From: Paraspadella gotoi
Taxonomy: Eukaryota; Chaetognatha
DNA length: 64,000 nucleotides
Assembly: GCA_051294375.1 (NCBI GenBank)
Contig: CM119263.1
Span: 14,807,574 to 14,871,573, forward strand
Reading direction: 5' to 3'
The notes beneath the pieces were generated by a model that ran no database searches, was not told the DNA's origin, and saw only the letters and a program-made list of their open reading frames with translations. The position numbers and the translations under genes were made by a program. Positions within the stretch are counted from its first letter, which is position 1, and each line of letters opens with the position of its first letter. This document shows positions 62,426 through 64,000 of this stretch, one piece after another.

Positions 62426-64000
62426 AGGGGTTATGTTAGTTTATTATAATTTAATCCGAGGTTCGTAAAAAATTTTATTTGTTGCTTCTTTATTCGTGAA
62501 AACAAAAATATTTGTTTCTTATGAATATGATACTGCATTAAGAAAATGGCCGAAAATATTAGATTTGTGATATTTTTTATTTGTTTTTACCCTTCCCAGG
62601 ATATAATCTCTTCAACTCTGTTATCGAAATAATAATCTCTTGAAAAATTTTCTTTCAAAATCCTCTCTTTCATCCTCCGCCCCCCCCCCCCTCCCCCCCC
62701 CTCCGCACCCCTGTTGAGAAAAAAGAAAACCCGTTTTCGAGGCCCAAATTCGGGAATATATCGGTGAAAAACAAGGACTCGGACGAGGGCATCCCGCATC
62801 GCAGCACGTCAATCTCGCACAAGAAAGCTTTAGCGTCACGCGGAACCAACACAACCAACAACGACGACTGACGAAAGATAATCAATAGTCACATCCCACG
62901 AGGAAAATTCTCGACAGTTAATGTTATGTTTTAAAAACTTCAGCGGTTGATGCATGTTTTACAGCCCCTAGTAACCTCAATAGCAAACGACAACCAATGA
63001 CGACGACAGTCTGGAACCGAAAACAACTCGTTATCGATAATTGACAAGGAGAAAAAGCCGAGTCCGGGGCAGCCATTTTAAAAAAGGGACGACACCCGGG
63101 TATAGCAAAGGGATGAATTGACAAAATAACGAGACGGAGAAAAAAAGAGAAACCGACGCGATTCCGATGTTTTTTACGACAAGAGATACGCTACAAGTCG
63201 TACCATTCGAAAAAAAAGTTTTATATCTCTGCTCTCGCAGGCTCAGGCTGAAGCCCTTGATCTCCGAGAGCGATCCGTTGTTTACGTTCGAAATTAAAAT
63301 CAATTGAGAAGTTTCTCGATTTTAAAATACCTTCGACAGTCAGGGAAGACGAAACAGCGAAATTAAAAAAAAAATAAGAGTAAAAATAAAAAAAAGAACA
63401 AATAATCCCAGCAGAGAATAACGAGGGAAAGGCGAGCGTTGCATTATAATAAGCCGCAAATAGACACGGTACTGAACAGTGAACACGATCTTCCGACACA
63501 AACACCTCTCTTCTCCTACTTTACTCTCTCTCCTCTCTCTCTCATCTCTCTTCTCTCTCTCTCTGTCTCTCTCTAATCTCTCTCTCTCTCTCTCTCTCCT
63601 CTCATCTCTCTTCTCTCTTCTCGTCGATTATACGTGTCCATTATCTAAAAATTCCATAACTCCGCGTATCGTAAGAAAAAAAATTATTCTCACCGAGGAA
63701 AATAAAAAATGAAATGAGCATTAAAACATGACTGCGTGTGAAGGAAAACGCAGCAGAGTGGCTCCGATTGCCGGGGCTAATCACCGACAGCAACGACGAA
63801 TCTGCTCGTGCGAAGCCGAGACCGAAAAAAAAAAAGTCAAACTCACTTCCAAATAAATCATTTTTGTTTCTTTTTTTAAAAAACAGAGCAAAACAGACGT
63901 CGCCTTGTTACAAGCGTAAAGTATTATCCTGCTCCGTTTCGCCCAATTTGATTAGCGACAAGAGGAAAAGAAAAAAAAAAAAAAAAAAAAGAGAGAGAGA
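62426..64000. other. Right flank of unit 3 to window end
   Basis: Repeats 57916-59232 with many insertions, including a C-rich run at 62680-62703 and a CT block at 63525-63625. The last 40 bases are poly-A and GA. No gene seen. Confidence 0.75.

Larger units (their letters stand above)
60350..63961. repeat. Tandem block, unit 3 (partial, error-rich)
   Basis: Matches 55974-59232 in order but is about 350 bp longer because of very frequent one-base insertions. It starts abruptly within the retroelement (GAGTTTTGAGTCG) and runs through the 5' LTR and right flank to GATTAGCGACAA near the window end. Confidence 0.9.

Overview
Organism: the window is animal nuclear DNA. It has spliced genes with GT/AG introns, long non-coding stretches, abundant (GA)n, (CGA)n and other microsatellites, and Ty3/gypsy LTR retrotransposon sequence. 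The one fully recognised gene is GIPC, an adaptor found across animals; its short MPLF start resembles protostome versions. I infer a protostome, probably an arthropod, without being able to name it. There are five gaps of exactly 25 N and many copy-to-copy single-base indels. This suggests a hybrid assembly in which some stretches are poorly polished long-read sequence.  Layout: 1763-2121 is a probable terminal exon of an unrecognised plus-strand gene. 5235-6144 is a complete two-exon Ly6/uPAR-type gene on the plus strand. 10710-37878 is GIPC on the minus strand: seven exons, 370 residues, 19.7-kb first intron, convergent with the Ly6 gene. Its introns hold a 1-kb tandem duplication (11744-13858), a 1.7-kb-arm inverted repeat (19975-24607), many satellites and several N gaps. 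They also hold a candidate alternative coding exon (28509-28743) whose phases would let it replace exon 2. 37879-43495 shows no gene, only repeats and gaps. From 43496 to the end there is a tandemly repeated block. A Ty3/gypsy element of about 5.4 kb on the minus strand (44883-50246) and its flanks recur at 50968-58640, and its 5' third with LTR and flank recurs again at 60350-63960.  How it works together: GIPC is expected to be a cytosolic endosomal adaptor linking the tails of membrane receptors, through its PDZ domain, to myosin VI. The Ly6 protein is predicted to be a GPI-anchored surface protein. Nothing shows that the two are functionally linked. The retroelement carries gag, protease, RT, RNase H and integrase pieces in broken frames; the breaks may be real decay or sequencing error. 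I found no CRISPR array, rRNA, intact tRNA gene or operon, as expected for animal DNA.
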